Positions 5,226 through 6,240 of a stretch of 6,240 bases of DNA are shown here, piece by piece (position 1 is the first letter of the stretch; every line of letters starts with the position of its first letter). The DNA lies in NCBI GenBank assembly GCA_945906015.1, contig CAMDQV010000125.1, positions 1-6,240 on the forward strand. The letters are read 5' to 3'. The notes under the pieces are model-generated. The model searched no databases. It saw nothing but the letters and a program-made list of their open reading frames with translations, and was not told where the DNA came from. Both the position numbers and the translations under genes were made by a program. Source of the DNA: Pedobacter schmidteae (GTDB lineage Bacteria > Bacteroidota > Bacteroidia > Sphingobacteriales > Sphingobacteriaceae).

Positions 5226-5959
5226 CGCATACCCCCATTAATTTGAATATTGGTACTATTTATATAGGATGCCTTATCTGAAAGAAGAAAGGAAATAGCT
5301 TCAGCAATATCCTCAGCTTTACCGAACCTCTTTGAGGGTATTTTTTGCAAGTACTTATCCTTTTCTGCCTGCGGGATGGCATCGGTCATGTCTGTTTCAA
5401 TAAAGCCTGGAGAGACACTCAGCACCCTGATTTGATGCTCCTCATTTAAGGCAGCAGCCTCTTGTGCCAATGATTTAGATAAAGCAACTAAACCTGCTTT
5501 AGTGGCTGCATAAACCGACTGAAATTCATTTCCTGTCTCGCCAACGCATGAACTAATATTGATAATCACTCCGCATTTACTAAGTGTGAAAATTTTCATC
5601 GCAGTTTTGCATATCATTATAGGAGCCTTAAGGTTAACATTTAGCATCCTGTCAATTTCATGCTCCGGCTGAAAGATCAGCGATTTATCTAAGGTAATTC
5701 CTGCATTATTGATTACCCCATAGAGCGAATCTCCATGCTCCTTTTTAAGCTTTTTGCAAAAATCAGATACCTGAACCGGATCAGAAAAGTCGGCATATAA
5801 CGCATAGTTTCCTTCGCCAATTGATTTGATATTACCTTCTTTAGAAGCATGAAGAATGAGCGTATATTCTTCTGAAAGTTTTTTGGAAATCGCTAAACCT
5901 AAACCTCTTCCAGCGCCTGTTATTAATATCTTTCTCTTCTGTTTAGCTATAATACTCAA
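5222..5959 (-). CDS. fabG: FabG-like 3-ketoacyl-ACP reductase, first gene of the operon
   Basis: This 245-residue classical short-chain dehydrogenase reduces the 3-keto group of acyl-ACP with NAD(P)H. The cofactor motif TGAGRGLG lies at 14-21, NNAG at 84-87 and the structural Asn at 109. The catalytic Ser137 and the Tyr150-x3-Lys154 pair (YAATK) are present, followed by SPGFIETDM (183-191) and the C-terminal NGG. Length equals FabG (about 244). The start is TTG at 5959: no ATG, GTG or other TTG exists between it and the in-frame stop further upstream, and the nucleotide motif then begins at the usual distance from the N-terminus. It is the promoter-proximal gene, and its stop overlaps the dehydratase start by 4 bases. 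The family is certain. The role as ketoreductase of the operon rests on context, because other SDR alcohol dehydrogenases share these motifs. Confidence 0.9.
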   Translation of the reverse strand: MSIIAKQKRKILITGAGRGLGLAISKKLSEEYTLILHASKEGNIKSIGEGNYALYADFSDPVQVSDFCKKLKKEHGDSLYGVINNAGITLDKSLIFQPEHEIDRMLNVNLKAPIMICKTAMKIFTLSKCGVIINISSCVGETGNEFQSVYAATKAGLVALSKSLAQEAAALNEEHQIRVLSVSPGFIETDMTDAIPQAEKDKYLQKIPSKRFGKAEDIAEAISFLLSDKASYINSTNIQINGGMR

Positions 5960-6221
5960 AACTATCTGGTTTAACGTGTATTAACAAATTTGCGTATAAT
6001 TATAATAATAGGCAATATATAGTTGCAAATGAGAACCTCAATACTACTGAAAATGCCAATTTGAATTAATTGAAAGATTAAATTCCCCCTTAAAAAATCA
6101 GAGGGATACCGTTATGAACTAGGCATTAAACATTAGTTTAGAAATAAGGCTATACCGTATTGAAAAATAAATTAAATTACAATTGAAATTGTTCACCTAT
6201 AATTTTATTTAAAATCATACA
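5960..6221. other. AT-rich divergent intergenic region
   Basis: This 262-base stretch lies between the operon start and a possible plus-strand start at 6222. It should contain the promoters of both units. No open frame of useful length or known operator motif is visible. The only structure seen is an imperfect stem, TCCCCCT (6084-6090) with AGAGGGA (6100-6106), one mismatch, around TAAAAAATC. No T tract follows it on either strand. Confidence 0.4.
5997..6029 (-). promoter_or_regulatory. Possible Bacteroidota-type promoter for the operon
   Basis: On the minus strand TTTG (6029-6026) is followed 21 bases later by TATAATTA (6004-5997), a loose match to the Bacteroidota -33 TTTG / -7 TAnnTTTG pattern. 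It lies about 37 bases before the TTG start. The region is very AT-rich, so chance matches are common; this is only a candidate. Confidence 0.22.
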
Positions 6222-6240
6222 ATGAAACATTTTTTATCTT
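6222..6240 (+). CDS. Possible start of a divergent gene, cut by the window edge
   Basis: An ATG at 6222 opens a frame reading MKHFLS before the window ends. A basic residue followed by hydrophobic ones is how many exported or lipoprotein precursors begin, so a signal peptide is possible. Only six codons are visible and no Shine-Dalgarno or clear promoter precedes it. The main support is the gene-free gap before it and the absence of any other reading there. Function cannot be given. Confidence 0.3.

Overview
The window is AT-rich bacterial DNA that most likely comes from a member of the Bacteroidota (Cytophagia/Sphingobacteriia/Flavobacteriia-like). The reasons are the codon and protein style (Lys/Asn/Ile-rich, short intergenic gaps), the near absence of Shine-Dalgarno sequences, and a 3' repeat whose core looks like hairpin repeats I associate with that phylum. 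The phylum call is an inference; no marker gene is present.

Almost the whole window (364-5959) is one minus-strand run of eight tightly packed genes. In transcription order they are: FabG-like 3-ketoacyl-ACP reductase (TTG start at 5959), a FabZ-like hotdog dehydratase, a small acyl carrier protein with an altered phosphopantetheine site, a FabB/F-like ketosynthase with an intact Cys-His-His triad, a FabI-like enoyl-ACP reductase, an AcpS-type phosphopantetheinyl transferase, an alpha/beta hydrolase, and a PlsC-like acyltransferase. Junctions are overlaps of 1 to about 14 bases or gaps of 0 to 4 bases, so a single translationally coupled operon is very likely.

Together the genes encode a nearly self-contained type II fatty-acid/polyketide line. 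The ACP is activated by its own transferase, extended by the ketosynthase, and the beta-carbon is taken through ketoreduction, dehydration and enoyl reduction. The hydrolase and the acyltransferase are the obvious candidates for releasing or transferring the finished chain. Malonyl transferase (FabD), a KAS III (FabH), a chain-length factor and a starter-loading enzyme are absent, so these would have to come from primary metabolism or lie outside the window. Because an enoyl reductase is present, the line differs from aryl-polyene/flexirubin-type clusters, which leave double bonds in place. The product is not known from sequence, but a saturated or partly reduced specialised acyl chain moved onto a lipid, sugar or other acceptor is the simplest reading.

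Upstream of the operon, 5960-6221 is a 262-base AT-rich divergent intergenic region. It ends at an ATG (6222) that may start a plus-strand gene cut by the window edge. Downstream of the operon, 1-363 holds no convincing gene. It carries two direct copies (1-132 and 189-320, 126 of 132 bases identical) of a structured element with a perfect 9-bp hairpin, spaced 188 bases apart; the first copy is probably cut by the window edge.
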